Positions 46,910 to 56,504 of a stretch of 64,000 nucleotides of DNA are shown one piece after another; positions within the stretch are counted from its first letter, which is position 1, and the number at the start of each line of letters is the position of its first letter. Source of the stretch: Flavobacteriales bacterium UBA2306 (GTDB taxonomy: Bacteria > Bacteroidota > Bacteroidia > Flavobacteriales > Weeksellaceae). The stretch spans positions 180,712-244,711 of the forward strand of contig DDVS01000001.1 of assembly GCA_002345565.1 (NCBI GenBank), in the 5' to 3' direction. The notes beneath the pieces are model-generated. The model was not told the origin of the DNA. It did not search any database and saw nothing but the letters and a program-made list of their open reading frames with translations. Position numbers and translations under genes: made by a program.

Positions 46910-48385
46910 ATGGCAAAATTAACAACAAGGGCAAAAGATTATAGTAAGTGGTATAATGAATTGGTTGTAAAAGCAGACCTGGCAGAAAACTCCGGAGTAA
47001 GAGGCTGCATGGTAATAAAACCTTATGGATACGCTATTTGGGAAAAAATGCGCGATGAGATGGATAAGAAATTTAAAGAAACCGGACATCAAAATGCTTA
47101 TTTCCCTCTTTTTGTTCCCAAAAGCCTTTTTGAAGCAGAAGAAAAAAATGCAGAAGGCTTTGCCAAAGAATGTGCTGTTGTTACCCATTACAGATTAAAA
47201 AACGATCCTGATAATCCAGGAAAATTAATTGTAGATCCGGAAGCTAAATTGGAAGAAGAATTGATTGTACGTCCAACTTCTGAAGCTATCATCTGGAATA
47301 CATATAAAAATTGGATTCAATCCTATAGAGATTTGCCAATTTTAATTAACCAGTGGGCCAATGTTGTAAGGTGGGAAATGAGAACCAGATTATTCCTTAG
47401 AACTGCCGAATTCCTTTGGCAAGAAGGTCATACAGCGCACGCAACAAAAGATGAAGCGGTTGAAGAAACCGAAAAAATGATTGAAGTCTATGCAAAATTT
47501 GCAGAAGATTTTATGGCGATTCCTGTAATCAGAGGAATTAAATCGCCGTCTGAAAGATTTGCCGGTGCAGACGAAACTTATTGTATCGAAGCCATGATGC
47601 AGGACGGAAAAGCTTTACAAGCTGGAACTTCGCATTTCCTAGGGCAGAATTTCGGGAAAGCTTTTGATGTAAAATTCACGACAAGAGAAGGAAAAATAGA
47701 ACATGCATGGGGCACATCCTGGGGAACTTCAACCAGATTAATGGGCGCATTGATTATGACGCATTCTGATGATTTAGGTTTGGTTTTGCCTCCAACTTTA
47801 GCACCAATTCAGGTGGTGATTGTTCCGATTTTCAAAGGCGAAGAACAATTGGCGCAAATCAGTGAAGTAGCTTTGGAAATTCAGTCTAAATTAAGAGCTA
47901 AAGGAATTTCTGTAAAATTTGATGATGATACGCAGAACAAACCAGGCTGGAAATTCGCTGAATATGAATTGAAAGGTGTGCCTTTGAGAATTGCAATGGG
48001 ACCTAGAGATCTTGAAAACAAAACTGTAGAATTAGCAAGAAGAGATAATTTGACAAAAGAATCTGTATCAATTGAAGGTCTTGAAAATTATATTGAAGAA
48101 TTGCTTCAAACCATTCAAAAAGATATTTACAACAAAGCTTTGACTTTCCGTGAAGAGAATATCACAAAAGTGGATTCTTATGAAGAATTTAAGCAGGTTT
48201 TGGAAGAAAAAGGAGGATTCATTCTTGCACACTGGGATGGCACCGAAGAAGAAGAAGAACAAATCAAACAAGAGACGAAGGCAACCATTAGATGTATTCC
48301 ATTGAATAATAACTTAGAAGATGGAATTTCATTAATTTCAGGAAAACCATCTAAGCAAAGAGTGGTTTTTGCAAAAGCATACTAA
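46910..48385 (+). CDS. proS: Prolyl-tRNA synthetase, class II archaeal-like type
   Basis: 491 aa, the short type without the editing insertion found in E. coli ProRS. It charges tRNA-Pro. Motif 1/2 regions GVRGCMVIKPYGYAIWEKM, LIVRPTSEAIIW and WANVVRWEMRTRLFLRTAEFLWQEGHTAH, plus motif 3 (GTSWGTSTRLMGALIMTHSDD), are complete. The anticodon-binding domain starts near 310 (PIQVVIVPIFK). The C-terminal zinc-type domain ends in the typical aromatic VFAKAY. Such archaeal-eukaryal-like ProRS is normal in Bacteroidota. A terminator follows. Confidence 0.97.
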   Translation: MAKLTTRAKDYSKWYNELVVKADLAENSGVRGCMVIKPYGYAIWEKMRDEMDKKFKETGHQNAYFPLFVPKSLFEAEEKNAEGFAKECAVVTHYRLKNDPDNPGKLIVDPEAKLEEELIVRPTSEAIIWNTYKNWIQSYRDLPILINQWANVVRWEMRTRLFLRTAEFLWQEGHTAHATKDEAVEETEKMIEVYAKFAEDFMAIPVIRGIKSPSERFAGADETYCIEAMMQDGKALQAGTSHFLGQNFGKAFDVKFTTREGKIEHAWGTSWGTSTRLMGALIMTHSDDLGLVLPPTLAPIQVVIVPIFKGEEQLAQISEVALEIQSKLRAKGISVKFDDDTQNKPGWKFAEYELKGVPLRIAMGPRDLENKTVELARRDNLTKESVSIEGLENYIEELLQTIQKDIYNKALTFREENITKVDSYEEFKQVLEEKGGFILAHWDGTEEEEEQIKQETKATIRCIPLNNNLEDGISLISGKPSKQRVVFAKAY

Positions 48386-48388
48386 TTT

Positions 48389-48416
48389 AAAACCCGTGAT
48401 TTTCACGGGTTTTTTG
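48389..48416 (+). terminator. Terminator of proS
   Basis: AAAACCCGTGA (48389-48399), loop TTT, TCACGGGTTTT (48403-48413), with T6 overlap. Confidence 0.85.
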
Positions 48417-48502
48417 TTAAAGTTTTCTTAATTTTTTTTACTGTTTCATTGTGGATTAATATTTGTTAATATTGACTCGTCAAACACAAAAAATAAACTA
48501 CT

Positions 48503-49783
48503 ATGTCAATTAATCTTATCAATCTTATCAAAGAAAATTTGGGATCTCAAGTGATTTCCCAAACAGCAACCAGACTCGGAGAAACAGAATCTGGTATTTC
48601 CAAAGCCATCTCTGTTTTATTACCAGCAGTGATTGGAGGATTTGCAAACTCAAATGCAAAATCAGAACTGTATGAGGTCGTTAAAAACGCGGTTGTTTCC
48701 GGATCTATGGGCTCCTTTTTAGGAAATAATAATCCCATTGTAAATAAAGTTTTAAACTTGATTTTTGGAGGCGGTGACAAACAAGCTGCTATTACAGATT
48801 CTGTTTCTGGATTTGCCGGAATTAGTAATCAATCTACCCATCAAGTATTAGAATTAGTAACTGGTACAGTAACTGAAAAATTAGGAAGCCACATCAAAGA
48901 CAATAATGTTGATATTTCTTCTTTCGAAAGTATCTTAAAAGATCAAAAGGGACATCTTTATTCTATTTTACCAGTTGGGTTTAATATGGCCACTTTAGGT
49001 TTTGGAAATTGGTTTGGTCAAGATAATGATCGTATTAACATTCCTGCAAACACGCCTGTGAATGAAATTCCTAAAGTTCCTGTTACGGATGCTCCAAAAA
49101 TAGAAGTTTCCAGAAGCGGAACAACGCATGAAATTGTTTCCAGTCAAGATTCTGGATCCAGTATTTGGAAATGGTTACTACCTTTATTAATCTTATTGCT
49201 TTTAGGATGGTTTTTGTGGAAACAATGCAATAATAAACCAGAAGCGACGCCGGTTGTTGTACAAGATTCCACCGTTGTAGAACAGGATTCTGCCAATATT
49301 GTAAAAGACACTGTTATGACAAGAGAAACAATGCTAGTAACTTTGCCAAGCGGAAAAACTTTACAAGCCTATAAAGGTGGAATAGAAGATCAAATAGTTA
49401 AATTTCTGAAATCCGATGAATATAAAAATTCTACAGAAAATGAACTTAAAGACAAATGGTTCAACTTCGACAATTTGAATTTTGAATTTAATAAAGCTGT
49501 TTTAACACCAGAATCACAGCCGCAGTTGGATAATCTAAAAATGATTTTAGCAGAATTTCCAGATGCAAAAATAAAAATTGGCGCTTACACGGATAAAAAA
49601 GGAGATGTTAACACAAATCTTAAATTATCTGATGAACGAGCGCAGACAGTAAAAAATTCTTTGAATTCTTCACAGGTTATAGATGCAGAAGGATATGGAT
49701 CTAAATTTGCTAAAATTCCTGCGGAAGCAACAGATAAAGAAAGAGAATCTGATAGAAAAACATCCATTAGATTTGTTAAATAA
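48503..49783 (+). CDS. DUF937 - OmpA-domain protein
   Basis: 426 aa. Residues about 5-155 are a DUF937/YidB-like helical domain (LINLIKENLGSQVISQTATRL, ISVLLPAVIGGFANS). A single strong membrane helix lies at about 216-235 (WKWLLPLLILLLLGWFLW). After a linker, an OmpA-like peptidoglycan-binding domain occupies about 310-426 (WFNFDNLNFEFNKAVLTPES, KIGAYTDKKGDVNTNLKLSDERA, SDRKTSIRFVK). There is no cleavable signal. The likely topology is cytoplasmic DUF937, inner-membrane anchor and periplasmic OmpA domain touching the wall. This is inference from order. Function unknown. Single gene with its own terminator. Confidence 0.85.
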   Translation: MSINLINLIKENLGSQVISQTATRLGETESGISKAISVLLPAVIGGFANSNAKSELYEVVKNAVVSGSMGSFLGNNNPIVNKVLNLIFGGGDKQAAITDSVSGFAGISNQSTHQVLELVTGTVTEKLGSHIKDNNVDISSFESILKDQKGHLYSILPVGFNMATLGFGNWFGQDNDRINIPANTPVNEIPKVPVTDAPKIEVSRSGTTHEIVSSQDSGSSIWKWLLPLLILLLLGWFLWKQCNNKPEATPVVVQDSTVVEQDSANIVKDTVMTRETMLVTLPSGKTLQAYKGGIEDQIVKFLKSDEYKNSTENELKDKWFNFDNLNFEFNKAVLTPESQPQLDNLKMILAEFPDAKIKIGAYTDKKGDVNTNLKLSDERAQTVKNSLNSSQVIDAEGYGSKFAKIPAEATDKERESDRKTSIRFVK

Positions 49784-49804
49784 AAATAAAATTTATCATT
49801 ATAT

Positions 49805-49830
49805 AACTGCCATTTTTGGCAGTTTTTTTA
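49805..49830 (+). terminator. Terminator after DUF937-OmpA gene
   Basis: AACTGCCA (49805-49812), T4 loop, TGGCAGTT (49817-49824), followed by T-run. Confidence 0.85.
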
Positions 49831-49838
49831 TTGTAATA

Positions 49839-49868
49839 TTGCAAGTTAAGAAAAGTTTATTATTTTTG
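49839..49868 (+). promoter_or_regulatory. Nramp transporter promoter
   Basis: TTG at 49839-49841, 19-nt spacer, TATTTTTG at 49861-49868 (exact -7). A second TATTTTTG at 49889-49896 overlaps the proposed TTG start and is probably not used. Confidence 0.5.
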
Positions 49869-49893
49869 TTAGCTTAATCTAACATTTGTATTT

Positions 49894-51228
49894 TTGAATA
49901 ATTCTGATATTAATAAAGGCTGGAGAAAGGAAAAAAGTTCTAACTCACTGAACGAAGTTTTTTCAAGCATTACAGTGCCTGAAAATGCTAGCACACGTAA
50001 AAAATTCTTGGCGTACATTGGACCTGGGTTGTTAGTTGCTGTAGGATATATGGATCCTGGAAATTGGGCTACTGATATCGCAGGTGGAGCTCAGTTTGGC
50101 TATACACTGCTTTCTGTTATTTTAATTTCAAACTTATTTGCCATTATTTTGCAACATTTGTCTGTAAAATTAGGAATTGTTGCAGAACGAGATTTGGCTC
50201 AAGCTTGTAAAGATCATTTTCATCCCATTGTTAATTTTATTCTTTGGATTTTTTGCGAAATTGCTATTGCAGCTTGTGATTTGGCAGAAGTAATTGGTTC
50301 TGCAATTGCGCTAAATCTCTTATTTGGAATTCCGTTAAGTGTGGGAGTTGTAATTACTGTAATTGACGTTTTCCTTATTTTATTTTTACAATCCAGGGGT
50401 TTTAGGTATATAGAAAGCATTGTTGGAGGATTGATTTTTGTGATTTTTGCCTCTTTTTTATATGAAATTATTCTTAGCAAGCCAGATGTTTTTCCCCTGC
50501 TGGAAGGGTTGATGCCTAAAAAAGAAATCATTACCAATCCGTCCATGCTCTACATTGCAATAGGAATTCTGGGAGCCACTGTGATGCCTCATAACCTTTA
50601 TTTACATAGCAGTATTGTTCAAACCAGAAATTATCCCAGAACAACGGAAGGCAAAAGAGAAGCCCTTAAATTTTCAACATGGGACAGCAGTTTATCATTA
50701 ATGTTGGCATTTTTTATCAATGCAGCGATTTTGGTTATTTCAGCAGCAACATTTCATACCTCGGGAAATAAAAATGTCGCAGATATAAATGATGCTTATC
50801 AACTTTTGACGCCTTTATTAGGAACCACTTTAGCAAGTATTTTCTTTGGGATAGCTTTGTTGGCATCTGGACAAAATTCTACTTTAACAGGAACTTTAGC
50901 CGGACAAATCGTGATGGAAGGTTTCTTGAATATCAGGTTAAAACCTTGGGTAAGAAGATTAATTACTAGATTGATTGCTATTATACCTGCATTAATTATT
51001 TCAATTCTTTATGGCGAAAAAGGAGCCGCAGAATTGTTGGTATTCAGCCAGGTGATTCTTTCTATGCAGTTGAGTTTTGCGGTGGTTCCACTTGTGATGT
51101 TTACAGGAAGCAAATCAAAGATGGGGGAGTTTGCTAATAAAATTTGGTTGAAAATTTTGGCATGGATTATTAGTGGAATAATCATTATTCTGAATCTATA
51201 TCTCTTGAAAGAAACTCTTTTCCCTTAA
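49894..51228 (+). CDS. mntH: Nramp-family divalent metal transporter
   Basis: 444 aa from a TTG at 49894; no ATG lies near the N-terminus, and the following NSDINKGWRKEKSS agrees with the short N-terminal tails of relatives. About 11 membrane helices. Metal-site motifs are intact: DPGN in VAVGYMDPGNWATDIAGG, and MPH in GATVMPHNLYLHSSIV. It imports Mn2+ or Fe2+ with protons across the inner membrane. No adjacent MntR-type regulator or Fur box is evident to me. A terminator shared with fsa follows. Confidence 0.92.
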   Translation: MNNSDINKGWRKEKSSNSLNEVFSSITVPENASTRKKFLAYIGPGLLVAVGYMDPGNWATDIAGGAQFGYTLLSVILISNLFAIILQHLSVKLGIVAERDLAQACKDHFHPIVNFILWIFCEIAIAACDLAEVIGSAIALNLLFGIPLSVGVVITVIDVFLILFLQSRGFRYIESIVGGLIFVIFASFLYEIILSKPDVFPLLEGLMPKKEIITNPSMLYIAIGILGATVMPHNLYLHSSIVQTRNYPRTTEGKREALKFSTWDSSLSLMLAFFINAAILVISAATFHTSGNKNVADINDAYQLLTPLLGTTLASIFFGIALLASGQNSTLTGTLAGQIVMEGFLNIRLKPWVRRLITRLIAIIPALIISILYGEKGAAELLVFSQVILSMQLSFAVVPLVMFTGSKSKMGEFANKIWLKILAWIISGIIIILNLYLLKETLFP

Positions 51229-51234
51229 TTAAAA

Positions 51235-51270
51235 ATAAAAAACCGAACTAAAAAGTCCGGTTTTTATTTT
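51235..51270. terminator. Bidirectional terminator mntH/fsa
   Basis: AAAAAACCGAAC and GTCCGGTTTTT pair with one mismatch around a short A-rich loop, followed by T-rich sequence, between convergent genes. Confidence 0.75.
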
Positions 51271-51281
51271 ATAATGTTGTA

Positions 51282-51935
51282 TTATCCCAATTTTTGAGAA
51301 TCAGCTACAAACTGAGCCAGTCCGGAATCTGTTAAAGGGTGTTTCAATAAATTAAGAATGGATGGTAGAGGAGAAGTTATAACATCTGCACCAATCTTAG
51401 CACAATTGATAATATGCATCGGACTTCTGATAGAGGCAGCCAGGATTTCTGTATCAAAGGAATAGTTATCATAAATCACACGGATTTCTTCGATCAAATT
51501 AAGACCATCAACAGAAATATCATCCAATCTTCCTAAAAAAGGAGACACGTAGGTTGCACCTGCTTTTGCTGCTAAAAGTGCTTGTCCTGCCGAAAAGATC
51601 AATGTACAATTCGTTTTAATTCCTTTATCTGAAAAATATTTTAAAGCTTTTACACCATCTTTAATCATTGGGATTTTCACTACAATTCTCTCGTGCAGGG
51701 CAGCTAGCGCATCACCTTCTTTAATCATTTCTTCGTAGGTTGTAGAAAGTACTTCCGCAGAAACATCACCATCAGAGATGTTGCAAATATCAATATAATG
51801 TTGATGAATGGCTTGTTGTCCGGAAATACCTTCTTTTGCCATTAATGATGGATTGGTAGTAACGCCATCCAGAATACCCAAGTCTTGTGCTTCTTTGATC
51901 TGAGCCAGATTGGCTGTATCAATAAAAAATTTCAT
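51282..51935 (-). CDS. fsa: Fructose-6-phosphate aldolase / transaldolase-like
   Basis: 217 aa from the ATG at 51935 (MKFFIDTANLAQIKEAQDLG), the normal size of the small transaldolase/FSA class. The Schiff-base lysine is in ERIVVKIPMI. DGVTTNPSLMAKEG, NCTLIFSAGQALLAAKAGATYVSPFLGRLDD and the C-terminal SGLAQFVADSQKLG are typical. It acts either as transaldolase in the pentose phosphate pathway or as fructose-6-phosphate aldolase. Sequence alone does not decide, but the bacterial MipB/TalC form often has transaldolase activity. Confidence 0.92.
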   Translation of the reverse strand: MKFFIDTANLAQIKEAQDLGILDGVTTNPSLMAKEGISGQQAIHQHYIDICNISDGDVSAEVLSTTYEEMIKEGDALAALHERIVVKIPMIKDGVKALKYFSDKGIKTNCTLIFSAGQALLAAKAGATYVSPFLGRLDDISVDGLNLIEEIRVIYDNYSFDTEILAASIRSPMHIINCAKIGADVITSPLPSILNLLKHPLTDSGLAQFVADSQKLG

Positions 51936-51999
51936 ATAAGATTTTATTTTGTTTAATTTATGACAAATATACATTTTTAGTTTATTGTAATGACAAGAA

Positions 52000-52025
52000 A
52001 AAAGAAGCCTTGTTAGACTTCTTTT
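52000..52025 (-). terminator. Terminator of gyrA-TPR unit
   Basis: AAAAGAAGCCT and AGACTTCTTTT form an 11-bp stem (one G-U-type pair) with a TGTT loop, a few nt past the TPR gene stop on the minus strand. Confidence 0.75.
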
Positions 52026-52029
52026 AAAA

Positions 52030-53403
52030 TTATTTCAAAGCAGCTTCTTTGGCTTTGAATTCATTGTATTTTGCGGTATTCTGCGTTGTCATATACATTC
52101 CTTTCAAAAGAGCGACTGTGTCTTTATTATTAGGATCGTTGGCATATAATTTTTCTGCGTATGGCAAAGCTTTTTGAAATCTTGCTCTTCTTTGTTCAAG
52201 AATTTTGTTAGCCTCATCAATTTTGCCGGCTTTTTTAAGATCTCTGTATTGTGTAATTGCAGCATCATCTTCTCCAATAATAGCAAAAACCAAATTGTTA
52301 AGCGCATTCGGGAATTTAGGATCAATATCTACCAGCTTTTTGAATGTGGCTTCTGTTTCTTCCTGCTTAGATGGATCTTTGCTCAGCATAACTCCCAAAT
52401 TGTACAAACTTTCTTTATCGTTAGGATTTGTAGCAATTTTTGCTTTAAGGTTTTTAACAAACTCTTCCGTTTTACCGGATTTGTAATAAGAGTTGCTCTG
52501 TACTTGCGCTAAAGATTGGTTTTTAGGATATTTTTTAAGACCTTCTTCTGCAATTCTTCCGGCCTCATCATATTTTTGCTCTTCAAACAACAAAGAAGCT
52601 GTAATTTCATAGAGTTCTTCTTGTTTGCTAGGCGTTTTTTCTGTTTTGAAGTCTGAGTAATCACTCGTTTTTTTATAAAGATCAAAGGCTTGCTTGTCCA
52701 GAGTTTCTACCTGCCCGGTTTTTGCATTTTTTGCTGTATAAATGGTTTCTTCTCCTGTATAATTAGATTTTATGAGAGAAGAAAGAATCTCTGCAGCTTT
52801 GTTTTTATTGTCTTTCGTTTGTGCATAAGCTACACCGGAATAATACAAATAAGTTTTATTATCTTCTCCACCAGCTTTCAAAAGGTAATAAGTTTCAGAG
52901 AATTTTTCTCCGGCTTTATCATAATTTTTTGCACCATATTCTTTTGTAGCTTCTGTGCTTGCTTTTTGAAGCAGCGTATTGACATTGCTTCTTACTTTTT
53001 CCGACAGGCTAGGCGTGTATTTTTCTTGTTTAAGAGAGATGCCGTTACCGTATTTATCAGCAGCTTCTTTTCCTACAAAATAAACTTTGTTTTTTTCAGC
53101 ATCTTTTCCTGTAAAAATAGCTTGTGATCCTAAATTGTTAATTTTTGCAAGGTATTCTGCTCCTTCAATATTTTTTCCAGCTTTGATTAAAGACAATCCT
53201 TTTGCATAATAATATTGCTCCAGAACGGATGGTTCTAATAAATAAGTCTTTTCACCAAAAATAGCTTCTGCTTTGGATATTTCTGAATTAGCGGTTGTAA
53301 GATCTCCAGAATCAACTGCTTTTACAGCATTAGCGATTTCTTTTTTCTGCGCCCATACGAATGTTGCAGACAAAATAGCTAAACTTAAAACTAATTTTTT
53401 CAT
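52030..53403 (-). CDS. Secreted TPR-repeat protein
   Basis: 457 aa with a signal peptide (MKKLVLSLAILSATFVWA). The mature part is alpha-helical with several TPR-like units, for example TKEYGAKNYDKAGEKFSETYYLLKAG, ITASLLFEEQKYDEAGRIAEEGLKKYP and DKESLYNLGVMLSKDPSKQEETEATFKKLVDIDPKFPNALNNL. It probably acts as a periplasmic scaffold or in assembly of envelope complexes; no catalytic motif is seen. It follows gyrA by 22 nt on the same strand and is likely co-transcribed, an arrangement frequent in this group. Confidence 0.85.
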   Translation of the reverse strand: MKKLVLSLAILSATFVWAQKKEIANAVKAVDSGDLTTANSEISKAEAIFGEKTYLLEPSVLEQYYYAKGLSLIKAGKNIEGAEYLAKINNLGSQAIFTGKDAEKNKVYFVGKEAADKYGNGISLKQEKYTPSLSEKVRSNVNTLLQKASTEATKEYGAKNYDKAGEKFSETYYLLKAGGEDNKTYLYYSGVAYAQTKDNKNKAAEILSSLIKSNYTGEETIYTAKNAKTGQVETLDKQAFDLYKKTSDYSDFKTEKTPSKQEELYEITASLLFEEQKYDEAGRIAEEGLKKYPKNQSLAQVQSNSYYKSGKTEEFVKNLKAKIATNPNDKESLYNLGVMLSKDPSKQEETEATFKKLVDIDPKFPNALNNLVFAIIGEDDAAITQYRDLKKAGKIDEANKILEQRRARFQKALPYAEKLYANDPNNKDTVALLKGMYMTTQNTAKYNEFKAKEAALK

Positions 53404-53425
53404 TTATAATACTTTTAAATTTTTA

Positions 53426-56017
53426 TTAATTATCATCTTCAGAAGAGTTTTCAGTACTTTCATTTTCAGAATTGTCCAGATTATCTTCTGTTTGAGGCTG
53501 ATTTATGATTGTTTCTGAGTTGTTTTCGTCGTTTTCAAGACCTTCTTCGTTTTCATCTTCTACGTCTTGATCCATTTCTACTTTTGCTATAGCAGCAATT
53601 TCGTCATTACCTTTAAGATTAATCACTTTTACCCCTTGTGTATTTCTACCCATTACTCTTAGCTCTGCAGTATTCATTCTAATAGCAACGCCAGATTTAT
53701 TGATAATCATCAATCCATCTTCATCTGTTACACTTTGGATGGCAATTAGATTTCCTGTTTTCTCTGTAATATTAAGCGTAATAACACCTTTTCCACCACG
53801 GTTTGTGATTCTGTAATCTTCTACCGCAGTACGTTTTCCGTAGCCTTTTTCTGAAACTACTAGAACGGTATCATTTTCCAAATCATTTACCGCAATCATT
53901 CCGATAACTTCATCGTTATCTTCCAAAGAAATACCTCTTACACCAATGGAACTTCTACCGACTGCTCTTGCTTTTTCTTCTGGGAAACGGATACATTTTC
54001 CATTTTTGGTGGCAATCATAATTTGGGAATTTCCATCTGTTAATCTTGCCCCTAATAACGCATCATTATCACGGATTTCTATAGCGTTTACACCATTCGT
54101 TCTCGGTCTGGAATAAGCTTCCAAAGATGTTTTCTTGATCGTGCCATTTTTGGTAATCATCACCACATTCATTTGGTTGATATATTCTTGATTTTTAAGA
54201 TCTTTTGTTCTGATGTAAGCTTTGATTTTATCATCCGGTTCGATGTTGATCAAATTCTGCACCGCTCTTCCTTTCGCTGTTTTAGAACCTTCCGGAACTT
54301 CGAAAACTCTAAGCCAGAAACATTTTCCTTTTTCTGTGAAGAATAATAGATACTCGTGGTTGGTTGCAGTTACAATATATTCTAAGAAATCTTCTTCTCT
54401 TGTTTTTGCACCTCTGTTTCCTACACCGCCTCTGGATTGAACTTTATATTCTGATAAAAGTGTTCTCTTGATATAACCGGCATGAGAAATAGTCAGAACA
54501 ACTTTTTCATCAGGAATAATATCTTCAATAGAGAATTCTCCACCAGAATAATCGATTTCCGAACGTCTTTCGTCGCCATATTTTTGTTTGATTTCCAGAA
54601 GTTCGTCTTTGATGATTTGATAACGTCTTGGTTCGTTAGACAGAATATCTTCCAAATCTTTGATTAAAGCCATTATTTCTTCATACTCCGCACGGATTTT
54701 ATCCAATTCCATTCCCGTTAGACGAGCCAAACGAAGATCTAGAATAGCTTGAGCCTGGATTTCTGACAGTTCGAATTCCGTAATCAAACCTTCTTTCGCA
54801 GCTGCTGGATTTTCGCTGTGACGGATGATTGCAATCGCTCTGTCAAGAGAATCCTGAGTTCCGATGACTTTCATAAAGCCTTCAAGAATGTGAGCTCTTT
54901 CTTTGGCTTTTCTTAGTTCATATTCGGTTCTTCTAACAATGACTTCGTGACGGTGATCTACGAAATGATGAATTAGATTTTTTAAATTTAATTGTTCTGG
55001 TCTTCCTTTAACTAAGGCAATGTTATTGACTGAAAATGAAGTTTGTAGAGAAGTGTATTTGTATAGAAGGTTTAATACAACATTTGGAATTGCATCATTC
55101 TTTAATTCATAAACAATTCTTAAACCAGTTCTATCAGACTCATCACGGATTTCGTAGATTCCAGGAAGTTTATCGTCTTTAACTAACTCTGCAGTTCTTG
55201 CAATCATCTCAGCTTTATTCACTTGGTAAGGAACTTCCGTTACAATAATTGCATTTCTGTTTCCAATCTCTTCGAAACCAACCTTTGCTCTTAGAACGAT
55301 ACGTCCTCTTCCCGTATGGAAAGCATCGCGTACACCATCGTAACCATAAATAATTCCTCCTGTTGGGAAATCTGGAGCGATGATGTGCTTCATTAGCTCA
55401 TCAATGGTAATTTCTCTGTCATCGATATAAGCGCAGATTGCATCAATACTTTCGGACAAGTTGTGTGGCGCCATATTCGTAGCCATACCAACCGCAATTC
55501 CGGAAGTTCCGTTAACTAAAAGATTGGGGATTTTTGTTGGTAGAACAGTTGGTTCTTGTAAAGAGTCATCAAAGTTATTTTGAAAATCAACTGTTTCTTT
55601 ATCTAGGTCGGCAAGAATCTCGTCCGAGATTTTTTTAAGTCTTGCTTCTGTATAACGCATTGCTGCAGGAGGGTCACCATCCATAGAACCGAAGTTACCT
55701 TGCCCATCAACTTGCTCATATCGCAAACTCCAAGGTTGTGCCATTCTCACCATTGCATCATATACAGAACTGTCTCCGTGCGGGTGATACTTACCTAAAA
55801 CATCTCCAACGATTCTGGCAGATTTCAAGTGTTTTCTGTTTGAAAATACATTGAGACCATACATACCGTAAAGAACACGTCTGTGAACGGGTTTCAAGCC
55901 GTCTCTTACATCAGGTAAAGCTCTTGATACAATTACCGACATCGAATAATCGATGTAGGAGGTTTTCATTTCATCAACAATGTTGATCGGTATTAACCTT
56001 TCTCCTTCCTTTTGCAT
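53426..56017 (-). CDS. gyrA: DNA gyrase subunit A
   Basis: 863 aa. It forms the DNA-cleaving part of gyrase. The catalytic tyrosine is Tyr122 (AAMRYTEARL), the same number as in E. coli. The quinolone-resistance region reads HPHGDSSVYD, with Ser83 and Asp87, the drug-sensitive residues. The C-terminal pinwheel begins near 510; the GyrA box that is QRRGGKG in E. coli appears as QSRGGVG, with a related NRGGKG later. The last 55 or so residues are an acidic Asp/Glu/Asn-rich tail (VEDENEEGLENDENN). The TPR gene follows 22 nt later on this strand. Confidence 0.97.
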   Translation of the reverse strand: MQKEGERLIPINIVDEMKTSYIDYSMSVIVSRALPDVRDGLKPVHRRVLYGMYGLNVFSNRKHLKSARIVGDVLGKYHPHGDSSVYDAMVRMAQPWSLRYEQVDGQGNFGSMDGDPPAAMRYTEARLKKISDEILADLDKETVDFQNNFDDSLQEPTVLPTKIPNLLVNGTSGIAVGMATNMAPHNLSESIDAICAYIDDREITIDELMKHIIAPDFPTGGIIYGYDGVRDAFHTGRGRIVLRAKVGFEEIGNRNAIIVTEVPYQVNKAEMIARTAELVKDDKLPGIYEIRDESDRTGLRIVYELKNDAIPNVVLNLLYKYTSLQTSFSVNNIALVKGRPEQLNLKNLIHHFVDHRHEVIVRRTEYELRKAKERAHILEGFMKVIGTQDSLDRAIAIIRHSENPAAAKEGLITEFELSEIQAQAILDLRLARLTGMELDKIRAEYEEIMALIKDLEDILSNEPRRYQIIKDELLEIKQKYGDERRSEIDYSGGEFSIEDIIPDEKVVLTISHAGYIKRTLLSEYKVQSRGGVGNRGAKTREEDFLEYIVTATNHEYLLFFTEKGKCFWLRVFEVPEGSKTAKGRAVQNLINIEPDDKIKAYIRTKDLKNQEYINQMNVVMITKNGTIKKTSLEAYSRPRTNGVNAIEIRDNDALLGARLTDGNSQIMIATKNGKCIRFPEEKARAVGRSSIGVRGISLEDNDEVIGMIAVNDLENDTVLVVSEKGYGKRTAVEDYRITNRGGKGVITLNITEKTGNLIAIQSVTDEDGLMIINKSGVAIRMNTAELRVMGRNTQGVKVINLKGNDEIAAIAKVEMDQDVEDENEEGLENDENNSETIINQPQTEDNLDNSENESTENSSEDDN

Positions 56018-56164
56018 AAATATTTTTAATTAATTGTAAATCAGAAAATTATATTAGATTCTGATTCGTTGAGTTTTTCTGTTTTTTGTAACGGGCTAAT
56101 TTACAAAAAAAATACGATTTTTGCATTCTGAATTTATCAACATTAATAATAAAAAATTAAAAAT

Positions 56165-56479
56165 ATGAGCATTCTTAGTATAACATTTCATACGATCGAA
56201 GATAGAATAGAAGAGTGGGACATTTACGTCGAAAATGATCTTCATCAGATGGTTGAAAATTTGATAGATGTAGAAAAATATATCCTGTCAGAAGTTCATT
56301 CGGATATGATCAATGAAGGTAAGAATACCAATCTTTTTTTATGGTTTGATAATGATGAAATCCGAGATCAGTTTATGGAAAGCGAATTGGTAAATCTTGA
56401 GGAAAGAATTGCGCAAAAATTCGGTCCCGAAGTCATGATTTTCCCGACTTTTCTTAATCCAAAAAAGAAGAGATTTTAA
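56165..56479 (+). CDS. DUF4286 family protein
   Basis: 104 aa, small cytosolic protein of the DUF4286 family (ITFHTIEDRIEEWDIYVEND, EVHSDMINEGKNTNLFLWFDNDE, FGPEVMIFPTFLNPKKKRF). The alternating beta-alpha pattern suggests a ferredoxin-like fold. Function is unknown. It is divergent from gyrA, with about 147 nt between, and is followed by a repeat element, not by an operon partner. Confidence 0.8.
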   Translation: MSILSITFHTIEDRIEEWDIYVENDLHQMVENLIDVEKYILSEVHSDMINEGKNTNLFLWFDNDEIRDQFMESELVNLEERIAQKFGPEVMIFPTFLNPKKKRF

Positions 56480-56504
56480 ACAGAGCTTACTTAGATTTTT
56501 TTAA

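Noticed and set aside
49889..49896. Second -7 element at the mntH start
   Set aside because: It overlaps the proposed TTG start; no alternative downstream start matches the family N-terminus, so the upstream element at 49861 is preferred.
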